From Hyphomonas johnsonii MHS-2 (GTDB taxonomy: Bacteria > Pseudomonadota > Alphaproteobacteria > Caulobacterales > Hyphomonadaceae): DNA of 64,000 nucleotides. Position numbers and translations under genes: made by a program. The stretch covers positions 1 to 64,000 of the forward strand of contig NZ_ARYK01000011.1 of the NCBI RefSeq assembly GCF_000685275.1, in the 5' to 3' direction. Of this stretch, positions 51,537 to 60,936 are shown piece by piece. Positions within the stretch are counted from its first letter, which is position 1. The number at the start of each line of letters is the position of its first letter. Under the pieces are notes generated by a model. It was not told the DNA's origin, did no database searches, and worked only from the letters and a program-made list of their open reading frames with translations.

Positions 51537-52864
51537 GCCGAAACCGGAAGCGCCGCCTTGATCGCTCTCTCCAGACGCTCGACCAGGATTGCAATTTCGG
51601 ACTCGCTGATGATGTAGGGCGGCGCAATCAGCACATGATCTCCCAAGCCATCTCCCGCCGACCCGCGCCCGGGGTAAATGATCAGTCCGGCTTCCATCGC
51701 GGCGTCCTTGATGCGTTGGTCGAGACGTAGTTCTGCAGGGAAGGGCCGCTGCGTCGCCGTATCTTCGACGAGCTCGACTCCGATCATCAGGCCCCGGCCG
51801 CGAACGTCTCCTGCAATTCCGAGCGGTCCGAGCGCCTCTGATAGCATATCGCGCAGGATCTGGCCTTTGCGTACGACGCTGTCCAGAAGTCCCTCCTCCT
51901 CGATGACCATTTGCACCGCCAGCGCAGCTGCGGTGGCCATCGGGTGGCCCATATAGGTGTGTCCGTGCTCGAACCGTCCCCTCCCGGCGGTGACAACGTC
52001 ATGGACTTTTTTATGCAGTAGCGTCGCGCCGATCGGCTGGTATCCTCCACCAAGGCCTTTCGCCATGACAAGGATGTCCGGCGTCACGCCTTCCTGCTTC
52101 ATGGCAAACAGCGTCCCGGTTCGCCCCATGCCGCACATGACTTCATCTGCGATCATAAGAACGCCGTGCCGCGTACAGATTTCGCGAATCCGCTTGAAGT
52201 AGCCAATGTCGGCCGCCACAGCCCCCAGGGTCGCGCCGACAACGGGTTCAGCGATAAAGGCAGCTACCCGGCCGGGACCGACGCGCAGTATTTCTTCTTC
52301 GAGCGCATCCGCCGTGCGCATGGCGTACGCCTGCTCGGATTCGCCGGGGCGAGCGTGCCTGTATCGATAGCAGGGCGCAATAAAATGACACGGCGCAAGC
52401 AGCGGCTCGTACGGCGCCCGGCGCCCTTGATTGCCGCTGATCGACAACGCGCCAAGCGTAGCGCCATGATAGCTGAACTGGCGGGCGATAAACACAGTTC
52501 TGTCATTAGCGCTATTGGCGACATGGAACTGACGCGCAAGCTTCAGGGCCGTTTCAATGGCCTCTGACCCTCCTGATGTGAAGACAACATGATCCAGCCC
52601 CTCCGGCGCGCGCTGCGTGAGAAATTCCGCAAGTTCTTCACCGGGTTCGTGTGTGAAGAATGCCGTGTGTGCGAATGCAAGCTTGCGGGCTTGTTCGCAC
52701 ATGGCTTCCACGACACGGGGATGGCCGTGCCCTAAAGCAGATACGGCTGCGCCGCCCGACCCATCCAGATAATGCTTGCCGGATGTGTCAAAAAGCCATG
52801 CGCCACTGCCGCCGGCTGCGACTGGCAATGTCTTCCCAGGACTACGATGAAGGATTGAAGTCAT
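51533..52864 (-). CDS. Class III (omega) aminotransferase
   Basis: Fold-type I PLP enzyme of 443 aa. GSGGAAVSALGHGHPRVVEA, TSGGSEAIETALKLARQFH, D240 (LMIADEVMCGMGRTG) binding the pyridinium, and the Schiff-base K269 (LVMAKGLGGGYQPIGA). This is the omega-amino-acid/diamine group of aminotransferases, which give aldehydes or keto acids. It is co-translated with the BKACE gene and diverges from a LysR gene across 105 bp, which probably controls it. Substrate is likely a beta- or omega-amino acid freed by the peptidase genes on the other side; inference. Confidence 0.88.
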   Translation of the reverse strand: MTSILHRSPGKTLPVAAGGSGAWLFDTSGKHYLDGSGGAAVSALGHGHPRVVEAMCEQARKLAFAHTAFFTHEPGEELAEFLTQRAPEGLDHVVFTSGGSEAIETALKLARQFHVANSANDRTVFIARQFSYHGATLGALSISGNQGRRAPYEPLLAPCHFIAPCYRYRHARPGESEQAYAMRTADALEEEILRVGPGRVAAFIAEPVVGATLGAVAADIGYFKRIREICTRHGVLMIADEVMCGMGRTGTLFAMKQEGVTPDILVMAKGLGGGYQPIGATLLHKKVHDVVTAGRGRFEHGHTYMGHPMATAAALAVQMVIEEEGLLDSVVRKGQILRDMLSEALGPLGIAGDVRGRGLMIGVELVEDTATQRPFPAELRLDQRIKDAAMEAGLIIYPGRGSAGDGLGDHVLIAPPYIISESEIAILVERLERAIKAALPVSA

Positions 52865-52932
52865 TATGAACTGTCCGCGCGAGAATTTACGTACAGATCA
52901 TTCAGAATTAACGTATGCGTCAACAGAAAATC

Positions 52933-52961
52933 TTGACATTATCCATTACTAAAAGTAATAC
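52933..52961 (+). promoter_or_regulatory. LysR promoter with embedded palindrome
   Basis: TTGACA (52933-52938), 17-bp spacer and TAATAC (52956-52961) form a near-consensus promoter reading toward the LysR gene. Inside it lies ATTACT-AAA-AGTAAT (52945-52959), a perfect inverted repeat with the T-N11-A form of LysR-type boxes. A transcript starting about 7 nt after the -10 would begin nearly at the ATG (52970), implying a leaderless or very short-leader mRNA. Confidence 0.6.
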
Positions 52962-52969
52962 TTAGAAGA

Positions 52970-53902
52970 ATGAACTATCGCCTCTTCGAAGTATTTCATG
53001 CTGTCATGCTGTCCGGTACGGTGAGCAGCGCCGCCGCCGAGTTGGGCGTTTCCCAGCCATCGGTGACAAAGAGCATCAAGCAGTTGGAGAGCGAACTCGG
53101 TTATCTTCTGTTTGACCGAATATCGGGGCGGTTGCAGCCGACGCCCGCAGCTTTGGTATTGCTCAAGGAGACAGAACGCGCGCGCAGCGCTTTCGAAGAC
53201 CTGACGGCTTCGGCACTTCGCCTTCGCTCTGGAGCCAGCCGGCACTTGCGGATTGTCACCACCCCGGCCCTGGGACTCGATCTTGTGCCGGACGCTGTCA
53301 TGGCATTCAGGTCGACGGATCCGGAAATGCGTTTCACCATTTCGACGCGGCATTCCGGTGAGGTTCTGTCGGAAATTTCAAGGCCTGCTTACGGATTTGA
53401 CATGGGGCTGGTGTTTGATGCCTCAACGCGATCAGTATCCGTTGGGGCCATTCCCATCGGACAAGTGCCAGTTGTTTGCGTTTCGAAACGGGGAACGCTG
53501 GGCGACATTTCCGCTGAGGAACTGGGCAAGACGCTTTTCCAGCATGAACTCGTGGCGCTGGAGGCGACCGAGCCACTTGGGAGAATGCTGGCGGAGATTG
53601 GCGTTGCGGCGGGGTGGCGTGGTGATCCGCTGCTTCGCGTTCAAACCTATCAGATGGCGTGCAGCCTGGCCCAGCGCGGCGCCGGCCTTGCAATTGTAGA
53701 CGCCATGAGCGCGATTCATGCCGCTGAGCACGATCCCGGCATTGATCTGCACGCATTGCCCAAGGCGCTCACCCTGCCGGTCAACATGGTTTATCCGCTT
53801 GGCAAGGGGCTCGACGTTCCTGTCCGAGCGTTGATTGACGACCTGTCTGCAAGTCTGCGCAAGCGGCTGGCCGTCATGTCGAAGCGCATGGAGAGTCGGT
53901 AG
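52970..53902 (+). CDS. LysR-type transcriptional regulator
   Basis: LTTR of 310 aa: N-terminal winged HTH (YRLFEVFHAVMLSGTVSSAA, then LGVSQPSVTKSIKQLESELG and LLFDRISGRLQPTPAALVLL) and a periplasmic-binding-like effector domain. It resembles the opine/amino-acid responsive branch (OccR/NocR type). It is transcribed divergently from the aminotransferase-BKACE operon and precedes the TonB receptor/peptidase operon by 134 bp, so it may control both. ATG 52970 has AGAAG a few nt upstream. Confidence 0.88.
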   Translation: MNYRLFEVFHAVMLSGTVSSAAAELGVSQPSVTKSIKQLESELGYLLFDRISGRLQPTPAALVLLKETERARSAFEDLTASALRLRSGASRHLRIVTTPALGLDLVPDAVMAFRSTDPEMRFTISTRHSGEVLSEISRPAYGFDMGLVFDASTRSVSVGAIPIGQVPVVCVSKRGTLGDISAEELGKTLFQHELVALEATEPLGRMLAEIGVAAGWRGDPLLRVQTYQMACSLAQRGAGLAIVDAMSAIHAAEHDPGIDLHALPKALTLPVNMVYPLGKGLDVPVRALIDDLSASLRKRLAVMSKRMESR

Positions 53903-54036
53903 GGTTTCTTCGAATACAAGTATAACTAAAAAGAATATAAACCCTCATGCAATAATTTTGTTTACATTTTTTCATTTCTGGTTTTTGCTTCGAATCTGCA
54001 CGGCGGGAGGTCGTGTTTTTCAGGCGGGGAATAGAC

Positions 54037-57003
54037 GTGAAAAAAGCATCATCGATCAAGGCGGGACTTCTCGGCAGCGTTGCACTGCTGGCATTTCCAT
54101 CTGTGGCGCAAGAAGTCGGCCAGGTGCCGCCTCCGGCGGACGAGGACACACTGGTTGCTGAAAAAGTTGTAGTGATCGGATCTTATCTACAGGGAGTAGG
54201 TGATTCCGGAGCCCTGCCTGTCACGGTTATTGGCCGGGACGAACTGGACGCATCAGGCGGGCTTTCGACAGGTGAACTGCTTGCAAACCTGCCGTCGATT
54301 GGCGACATCGAATTCACTGACAACAATACCGGCACCAATGGTGCGCGGGGTGATGTGACCGGGATCAACTTACGTGGGCTGGGTTCGGGCCGTTCACTTG
54401 TCCTGGTCAACGGGCGTCGGATTGTCGGTCACCCGCAATCGGAGTCAGTTGATAGTGTGCCTGTCACATTTACCAACGTGAACTCGATTCCTGCCAACCT
54501 GATTCAGCGCGTTGAAGTGCTGCGCGATGGGGCGTCGGCTCTGTACGGCTCAGACGCGATTGCGGGCGTCGTGAACCTGTCATTGTACGAGGATTATGAC
54601 GGCACGTATGCTTCTCTTCGCTACGGCGAAAGCACCGAAACGAGTCTGACTGAACTGTCGGCTTCGCTGCGGCACGGTTTCAAGTTCGCAAGCGGCAAGA
54701 CGCACATGACAATTGCTGGTTCTTACTACGAGCGTGGCGATGTCAGTTCGACAGAGCTTCCGGAATGGTATTCGACACTTGACCGGCGCGATCTGCTGCC
54801 AGCCGACTGGCTCGGCGACACACAATTCGACAACACGTCGACCATTGGTCCTTATGGGCGCTTCCAGTCTGGGATGTTGAACGGGGATGGGACGTTCACA
54901 GGGGTGCGTGTTCGCCAGGGAGGCGCCAACCTCACGTCGAGCAGCGGCGTGTTTCACCTCCAGCCGGATGCGTTTCCGGGTAGTGTCGCCTCGCTTGGCA
55001 ATGGCATTTCGATTGATGACGGCAGTCAAGACCGAGAGCTGCGGTATAATTTCTATGCAGATGAAACCGTCATTCCAAAAGTCAACCGGACCAATCTCGC
55101 TCTGACTTTTACCCATGACCTGGACAGCGGATTTCAGGTGTTCGGCGAAGGCATGTATTATGGCTCAGAATCCGACACGCAGCGTGCGCCCGGGCCGTTT
55201 GATGCTTCACTGGCGCTGATCATTGTTCCGGCATCAAACTACTATAACCCGTTCGGGGCGGTTGGCAGTCCCAACCGCGTGGCTGGGATTGATGCACCGG
55301 CGGAGGGGCTGGACCTTGTCATCCAGGGCTATCGGCCGCTCGAGCTGGGACCACGCAAAATCAAGGTGAACCAGGACCTCTATCGGCTCCTCGGCGGTGT
55401 TCGCGGTGAGTTCGGCGGATGGGATGTTGAGAGCGCACTTGGTTGGTCGGAAGCGGATGCGCGGGACGAAGAGTTCAACCGCCAGTCCAAAACCTTGTTG
55501 CAGGACCAGATATCCCTTTCAACGCCAGATGCGTTCAACCCGTTTGGCGGTCCTGACGCCAATCCAGAGAGTGTTCTCTCGAAAATCAGAATCAGTTCGG
55601 TGCGTGTCGCCGAGTCGTCAATGGTGACCTGGGACGCCAAAGCGTCCAGGCCTGACCTGTTCAGCCTGCCGGGCGGCGACGTCGGTGCTGCGATTGGTGT
55701 CGACTTCCGGCACGAGAAAATCTTCGATGACTCCGACCCGCGCCTTGATGGGACAATGACGTTCACAAACGGCGCGATTCCCGATGAGAGTGACCTCGTC
55801 GGCGTATCGGCGACCCGAGATTTCGGCGGCGACCGCGATACATCAGCTGTTTTTGCCGAACTTAATGTGCCGCTGATTGGTGAAGCCAATCGCTTTCCCC
55901 TCGTTCATGCACTTGACCTGCAACTGGCTGCACGGTTCGAGAATGCGTCGGACTATGGCGATAGCCTGAAGCCAAAAGTCGCTGCGCACTGGTTCATTGT
56001 TCCGTCTCTGTCTGTTCGCGCGGCGTATGGTGAAGGCTTCAGGGCGCCAAACCTCGTTCAGATCAACCAGGGAACGATTACACGGCGCAATCAAGGGGAT
56101 GCCGATCCCTATCGGGAAGATGTTACCGGCACACCAAACGATATCGGCGATACATATCGCACGTCGACGCGCTTCGGGAATCCTGACCTGGAGGCTGAGG
56201 AGAGCGAAAGCACGGTGCTGGGCATCGTATTCGATCCTGATGATACGGTGCTCGATGGCCTTCGTGTTTCCGTTGACTACTTCAAGGTAGAGACGACGAA
56301 TGCGATCACGGTGATCGGCGTGGATCGTCTTCTCGACGATGACTTTGCCCGGCTGACCGCTGGCCAGGCTGGCAATCCCAACGTCATCCGCGGAGCTGCG
56401 ACACCGACAGATATTGCCGCTTTCGATGCTTACAATCTGGCAAACCCCGGTACGCAGCGCGCACCCGTTGGCGAAGTTCTGAATGTAATTGACGGGTATG
56501 TGAATCTCGATGGGCGGGAAGTGTCCGGCTACGATATGTCCGTGTCTTATGAGACACGCGAAACTGCGGTCGGGAATTTCCGGTTCGGGGTTAACGCGAC
56601 GAAGCTCGATACGTTTGAAGAGACGCGCGACGGAGCAACTTTTGATGAGCTGCGTCGCAACGGCAATCCTGAATGGCGTGGCAGTGCCTCGGTGACCTGG
56701 AGCATGGGAGGCTGGCAGTCCGGATGGCAAGTCCGTTATGTCTCCGATGTCGAAGATACCAGCGCGACCAACGATACAACCGGCGATCTGTGGCAGGTCG
56801 ATGATTGGTACTCCATCAATGGGTATGTTTCCTACGAGTTTGATCAGGGCATCGGTCCGCTTGGTGGAACGGGTATCAAGCTCGGAGTCAGAAACCTCGC
56901 GAACGAGTTGCCCCCACGCGCCGATGAAAGCCCTGGTTACCTTTCCGGCCTGTATCCCATTGAGGGTCGGGTCATTTACGGCGAAATTTCGAAGTCCTTC
57001 TAG
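54037..57003 (+). CDS. TonB-dependent receptor, large type
   Basis: Outer-membrane receptor of 988 aa. GTG start at 54037 with GGGGA 7 nt upstream gives a clean signal peptide (MKKASSIKAGLLGSVALLAFPSVAQ). TonB-box-like EKVVVIGSYLQG is followed by a plug with LRGLGSGRSLVLVNGRRIVG and LRDGASALYGSDAIAGVVN, a block shared with receptors of the sphingomonad type used for sugars and peptides. C-terminal strand ends ...VIYGEISKSF. It is the first gene of a unit with hydrolase, carboxypeptidase and GGT genes, so a peptide or amino-acid conjugate is a likely ligand. Confidence 0.92.
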   Translation: MKKASSIKAGLLGSVALLAFPSVAQEVGQVPPPADEDTLVAEKVVVIGSYLQGVGDSGALPVTVIGRDELDASGGLSTGELLANLPSIGDIEFTDNNTGTNGARGDVTGINLRGLGSGRSLVLVNGRRIVGHPQSESVDSVPVTFTNVNSIPANLIQRVEVLRDGASALYGSDAIAGVVNLSLYEDYDGTYASLRYGESTETSLTELSASLRHGFKFASGKTHMTIAGSYYERGDVSSTELPEWYSTLDRRDLLPADWLGDTQFDNTSTIGPYGRFQSGMLNGDGTFTGVRVRQGGANLTSSSGVFHLQPDAFPGSVASLGNGISIDDGSQDRELRYNFYADETVIPKVNRTNLALTFTHDLDSGFQVFGEGMYYGSESDTQRAPGPFDASLALIIVPASNYYNPFGAVGSPNRVAGIDAPAEGLDLVIQGYRPLELGPRKIKVNQDLYRLLGGVRGEFGGWDVESALGWSEADARDEEFNRQSKTLLQDQISLSTPDAFNPFGGPDANPESVLSKIRISSVRVAESSMVTWDAKASRPDLFSLPGGDVGAAIGVDFRHEKIFDDSDPRLDGTMTFTNGAIPDESDLVGVSATRDFGGDRDTSAVFAELNVPLIGEANRFPLVHALDLQLAARFENASDYGDSLKPKVAAHWFIVPSLSVRAAYGEGFRAPNLVQINQGTITRRNQGDADPYREDVTGTPNDIGDTYRTSTRFGNPDLEAEESESTVLGIVFDPDDTVLDGLRVSVDYFKVETTNAITVIGVDRLLDDDFARLTAGQAGNPNVIRGAATPTDIAAFDAYNLANPGTQRAPVGEVLNVIDGYVNLDGREVSGYDMSVSYETRETAVGNFRFGVNATKLDTFEETRDGATFDELRRNGNPEWRGSASVTWSMGGWQSGWQVRYVSDVEDTSATNDTTGDLWQVDDWYSINGYVSYEFDQGIGPLGGTGIKLGVRNLANELPPRADESPGYLSGLYPIEGRVIYGEISKSF

Positions 57004-57019
57004 GGGAGATCGCCAGTCG

Positions 57020-57907
57020 ATGAGCGGGCCAGAAATTGATCGCCGCCACCTGCTCATGGGCCTGTGTTTTGCGGGGACGGCGTGTGCCGGGGCATTGCGG
57101 GCTCCGGCCACGCTTTCGGGAAGCAGAGCGCGCCTTGTCTTCACTGATTGGTCCGGACCGGCTCTGCCTGTCTGGACCTATCGGCCGGCGCAGGCAGGAG
57201 CGCATTCGCCGCTCGTCTTTGTCATGCACGGTCAGGGACGCAATGCGGAGGAGTATCGTGACCAGTGGGCCCCAGTTGCTGAGGCAGCGCGCCTGAACAT
57301 CGCGGTGCCGGAATTCAGCAGGGCCGACTTTCCGGATGCACGCAGCTACAATCAGGGTAATCGGTATTCACCTGACGGTGCATCAATCGATCAGGCGCTT
57401 TGGTCCTTCTCAGCGTTGGAACCAATGTTTGATACATTGCGCACGACGATGGGGCTGACGGCATTGCGATACAGCATCTACGGCCATTCCGCCGGTGCGC
57501 AATTTGTCCATCGGTTCCTGTTGTTTGAGCCGGCGGCGCGCGTGCACCGCGCTGTTAGTGCAAATGCCGGCTGGTATACAATGCCCGACCCGAACATCCC
57601 GACGCCGTTCGGGTTGGGTGGTGCGGGGATTTCAGACGACCAGGTGCGCAAATGGCTCGCGCGGCCATTGACGATTCTGCTCGGGACAGATGATACGGAT
57701 ACGACCCAGTCCTCGCTCAATCGGTCTCCGGAAGCCATGGTTCAGGGGCGCCACCGGCTTGATAGGGGGCGCGCTTTTCTGGAGGCAGGCCGGGTTCGCG
57801 CCGAAGCGCTGGCCGTGCCGCTGGGTTGGCGTCTCGCCTATGCGCCGGGTGTTGCGCATGACAATACGAGGATGGCCCCACATGCTGTCGCACATCTTGA
57901 AGTCTAG
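57020..57907 (+). CDS. Exported alpha/beta hydrolase
   Basis: Hydrolase of 295 aa. The N-terminus DRRHLLMGLCFAGTACAGAL has the RR and hydrophobic run of a Tat-type signal. The nucleophile elbow is GHSAGA with S157, the oxyanion region VFVMHGQGRNAEEY, and the C-terminal His lies near AHDNTRMAPHA. The layout is that of poly-3-hydroxybutyrate depolymerase/PHB-like esterases and related extracellular hydrolases. It follows the TonB receptor by 17 bp and overlaps the carboxypeptidase gene by 26 nt. Substrate may be an ester or amide entering through the receptor. Confidence 0.8.
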   Translation: MSGPEIDRRHLLMGLCFAGTACAGALRAPATLSGSRARLVFTDWSGPALPVWTYRPAQAGAHSPLVFVMHGQGRNAEEYRDQWAPVAEAARLNIAVPEFSRADFPDARSYNQGNRYSPDGASIDQALWSFSALEPMFDTLRTTMGLTALRYSIYGHSAGAQFVHRFLLFEPAARVHRAVSANAGWYTMPDPNIPTPFGLGGAGISDDQVRKWLARPLTILLGTDDTDTTQSSLNRSPEAMVQGRHRLDRGRAFLEAGRVRAEALAVPLGWRLAYAPGVAHDNTRMAPHAVAHLEV

Positions 57908-59060
57908 GTATTTCCTCACTGCGTGTCTGGTTCTCTTGCCTGGATGTGTCAGCGATCCTGATTGGCACTTGCCCGCATTCCAGAACGGTCCGGTCTGCGT
58001 TTATGAAGGCGTCGCGTTTTCAGGCGATTTTGAGTCGGGTCGCCTGACAGCTTGCGAGCAAACGGGCACCAATCAGTTCAGTTTGTATGTCCGACCAGAA
58101 GACACCCCGATTAACCCGAGTAGCTGGTATGCCTTTTCGATAGACGCCCGCTCGCAGGCAGATCTCAGCCTGACGTTGACGTACATTCACGGTAAGCACC
58201 GCTACGCGCCACAGATTAGTCGAGATGACGGCCTGACGTGGGCTGCGCTTCCTGATGCACCAGAACCGGGTGCCACGTCAGCGACAATAAGCGTTGATGT
58301 CAGGAAAGGGCACACGCTGATTGCCGCTCAACCTCTTTTCGGCCTGGATCACTACCGTGCCTGGTTGCGGCAGGCTGCAACGAGGCCAGGTGTCGCCTAT
58401 CAGCAAATAGGCGTGTCCGAAGCAGGCCGGGATATTGAAGCTCTGACATTCGGCGCAGAAGGTGCGCCTGTCCTGGTCCTGATGGGCCGCCAGCACCCGC
58501 CTGAGATCACCGGAGCACTGGCGCTGGAGGCGTTTGTCGGCCGATTGCTTGAGAGCGATCCGCTGGCGGTCCGATTCCGCGATGGGTTTCGCGTGGCGGT
58601 CGCGCCGGTCTTGAACCCCGATGGAGTCGCGCTCGGACAGTGGCGACACAATACGCGCGGCGTGGATATCAATCGTGACTGGGGGCCATTTACGCAAGCA
58701 GAAACGCGCGCTGCGCGTGACTGGCTTGCCAGTCTCGGTGAGCTTGCCGTTGCCATGGACTTTCATTCGACGTGGAAGGATACGCTCTACACGCAGCCAG
58801 ATGGCGCAGACGGTAGCCGCCCCGAATTTGCGGGCGCACTGTCTGACCGCTTGGTGCACTCCCTGGGCGAAGGCGCGCCACATCGCGACGCGTCACACAA
58901 TCCTGACTTGGCGACGTCAAAGACGTGGATCCACGAAACATACAAGATTCCCGCGCTGACCTATGAAGTCGGTGATTCCACGCCTGGCGACGAAACTATC
59001 CGTATCGCCCGATTGGCGGCGGAAGAAACAATGGCTCTGCTTCTGGGAGAAAATGAATGA
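57882..59060 (+). CDS. M14 family zinc carboxypeptidase, predicted lipoprotein
   Basis: Protein of 392 aa. Lipobox LLPGC at C22. An N-terminal beta domain (to ~150) is followed by the M14 catalytic domain with all key residues: H205 and E208 (MGRQHPPE), NTRGVDINRDW (substrate Arg/Asn region), H295 (MDFHSTW) and catalytic E362 (LTYEVGDST). The domain combination is like that of M14 peptidases with an N-terminal cytosolic-carboxypeptidase-type domain. It would trim C-terminal residues of peptides in the periplasm. Start inside the previous gene; ATGA overlap with GGT. Confidence 0.87.
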   Translation: MLSHILKSRYFLTACLVLLPGCVSDPDWHLPAFQNGPVCVYEGVAFSGDFESGRLTACEQTGTNQFSLYVRPEDTPINPSSWYAFSIDARSQADLSLTLTYIHGKHRYAPQISRDDGLTWAALPDAPEPGATSATISVDVRKGHTLIAAQPLFGLDHYRAWLRQAATRPGVAYQQIGVSEAGRDIEALTFGAEGAPVLVLMGRQHPPEITGALALEAFVGRLLESDPLAVRFRDGFRVAVAPVLNPDGVALGQWRHNTRGVDINRDWGPFTQAETRAARDWLASLGELAVAMDFHSTWKDTLYTQPDGADGSRPEFAGALSDRLVHSLGEGAPHRDASHNPDLATSKTWIHETYKIPALTYEVGDSTPGDETIRIARLAAEETMALLLGENE

Positions 59061-60793
59061 TACGGATCTTGGCAATCGGGTTGGCCGCGCAGGCTCTTAT
59101 AGTCCTGCAGGCAGGTGCGGATCCTGCCGGAATTGTCAGTTCAGCTTCGCCTGAGGCCACGTCGGCGGGCGTCGAGATTTTGGAACAGGGCGGAAATGCG
59201 ATGGATGCTGCCATTGCGGTTCAATTCGCACTTGGCGTGACCGAGCCAGCGATGTCGGGCCTTGGGGGGCAGTCTCAGATCATCCTTCAACGACCGGGAG
59301 AGGCACCGGTGGTCATCAACGGCACGTCCTTTGCGCCCGGACGCTTGCCGGATACGGTTGACCCGGCAGACCTGAAGACGGGGTGGACCGCGATGACAGT
59401 GCCATCGACGGTCAAGGTCATGGATTTTGCGCACCGCCAATATGGCGGTGGTGAGATAGCCTGGGCTGACTTGCTGGAACCTGCGATCCGCTATGCCGAA
59501 GACGGTTTTGTTGTGGGCAATTTTCGCGCAAAGGTCTATGCGCACACTGAAGAGGCTTTGCTTAAGTCACCGACAATCGTGCCCTTTGTCGTCATGCCGG
59601 ATGGTCATGTACCAGCCAAGGGTGACCTGATGCGCCAGCCTGTCCTGGCAGACACACTCAGGCGGCTGGCAACAGCAGGAGCAGATGATTTCTACACCGG
59701 GGAAATTGCCGGAGCGATTGCGGACGACATGGCCCGTTACGGCGGCTGGATTACTCGCGCAGATCTTGCGGCAACGTCTGACCCACGGATTATGGCACCC
59801 CTGTCGACAAGTTATCGCGGCGTTCAGGTCTACACACTTCCGCCGCCGGCAGGCGGCTGGGTCATGCTGTTGGCCTTGAACCTCCTGGAGCAGTTTCCAG
59901 CAGAACACCTTGCCCAAGAGAGCCCGGCCCGGACCGAGGCGCTCCTGCAAGCCCTGCAGGCGGCTCATCGTGCCCGGCATGATTTGCCGGAGTCGGACCT
60001 GGTGAACTATGAATCTGATATCCGGGCGCGCCTGTCGAAAGCGCATGCTGGCAGTCTTTCCAGCGCCTTCGTACCGCCGGGAGGGGAAACCACGCATTTC
60101 AGTGTCATGGATGCAGACGGAATGGTTGTGTCCGTGACGGCCAGCATCGATTCCTATTTTGGCGCCCGGGTGGCCAGCCCGTCTCTGGGGTTCTTCTACA
60201 ACAACTATATGCAGTCTTTCGATCTGGAACCAGGTCGGCCATTTTCGCTGAAGCCTCGCGGAATGGCCTATTCCTCAATGAGTTCGACGATCGTGACGCG
60301 AGACTCAAATCCCGTCTTGGTCCTGGGTAGCCCCGGTAGCGAGCGGATCATCTCGACCGTTGCGCAGGTGATCAGCCATTGGGTCGACGTGGGCGCAGGA
60401 ATTGAAGCCGCAGTCGATGCACTGCGCGTCCACGTGGCGGTGGACGCGGAGGATGGCCGGGACAATGCCTATCTGGAGGGGCCCGTTGAAGGGGTTGATC
60501 TCGCCCGACTTGGCCTCGATCTCAGCACAGCAAGTGACGCGTACATCCAGCGGGACCGCAACGCATATTTCGGGGGAGTGCATGCGCTTGCTCTTGAAAC
60601 ACCAGGCTGGGTTGGCGCTGCTGACCCACGGCGCGACGGCGTCGTCGGCTATACGGATACCAGAGCGGCATCAATTGGCCAGTGTGGTTTTCCGCCTCAA
60701 AACGGTGAGCATGCTGTTCGAGGCGATGAGCGAGCCTCTGGTGTGCCTGGTGAAAGGTTAAGGCACGAACCTTCCGAGGGCATCTGCCAGTAA
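59057..60793 (+). CDS. ggt: Gamma-glutamyltransferase family protein
   Basis: N-terminal nucleophile hydrolase of 578 aa with a signal peptide-like start. The autoprocessing/nucleophile Thr is T345 in GGETTHFSVMD; earlier blocks SPEATSAGVEILEQGGNAMDAAIAVQFALGVTEPAMSGLGG are standard. Late family block ...GSPGSERIISTVAQV is present. The usual end ADPRRDGVVG is followed here by about 44 extra residues rich in charged and small amino acids, with no family similarity, which suggests a late frameshift or read-through. It hydrolyses or transfers gamma-glutamyl groups from peptides such as glutathione conjugates in the periplasm. Confidence 0.87.
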   Translation: MIRILAIGLAAQALIVLQAGADPAGIVSSASPEATSAGVEILEQGGNAMDAAIAVQFALGVTEPAMSGLGGQSQIILQRPGEAPVVINGTSFAPGRLPDTVDPADLKTGWTAMTVPSTVKVMDFAHRQYGGGEIAWADLLEPAIRYAEDGFVVGNFRAKVYAHTEEALLKSPTIVPFVVMPDGHVPAKGDLMRQPVLADTLRRLATAGADDFYTGEIAGAIADDMARYGGWITRADLAATSDPRIMAPLSTSYRGVQVYTLPPPAGGWVMLLALNLLEQFPAEHLAQESPARTEALLQALQAAHRARHDLPESDLVNYESDIRARLSKAHAGSLSSAFVPPGGETTHFSVMDADGMVVSVTASIDSYFGARVASPSLGFFYNNYMQSFDLEPGRPFSLKPRGMAYSSMSSTIVTRDSNPVLVLGSPGSERIISTVAQVISHWVDVGAGIEAAVDALRVHVAVDAEDGRDNAYLEGPVEGVDLARLGLDLSTASDAYIQRDRNAYFGGVHALALETPGWVGAADPRRDGVVGYTDTRAASIGQCGFPPQNGEHAVRGDERASGVPGERLRHEPSEGICQ

Positions 60794-60936
60794 ACGCATA
60801 CTGGCCACGCGGACCGGTTTTGGGCTGTCGCGACCGCTCCAATTTATTCACAGTGTCCGTTTGCAGGTAAGTCAGCATACGGAAAACGTAGACTGTATGT
60901 AATAGTCATTGACGATCTAGGGGGATTATCGAGGCA

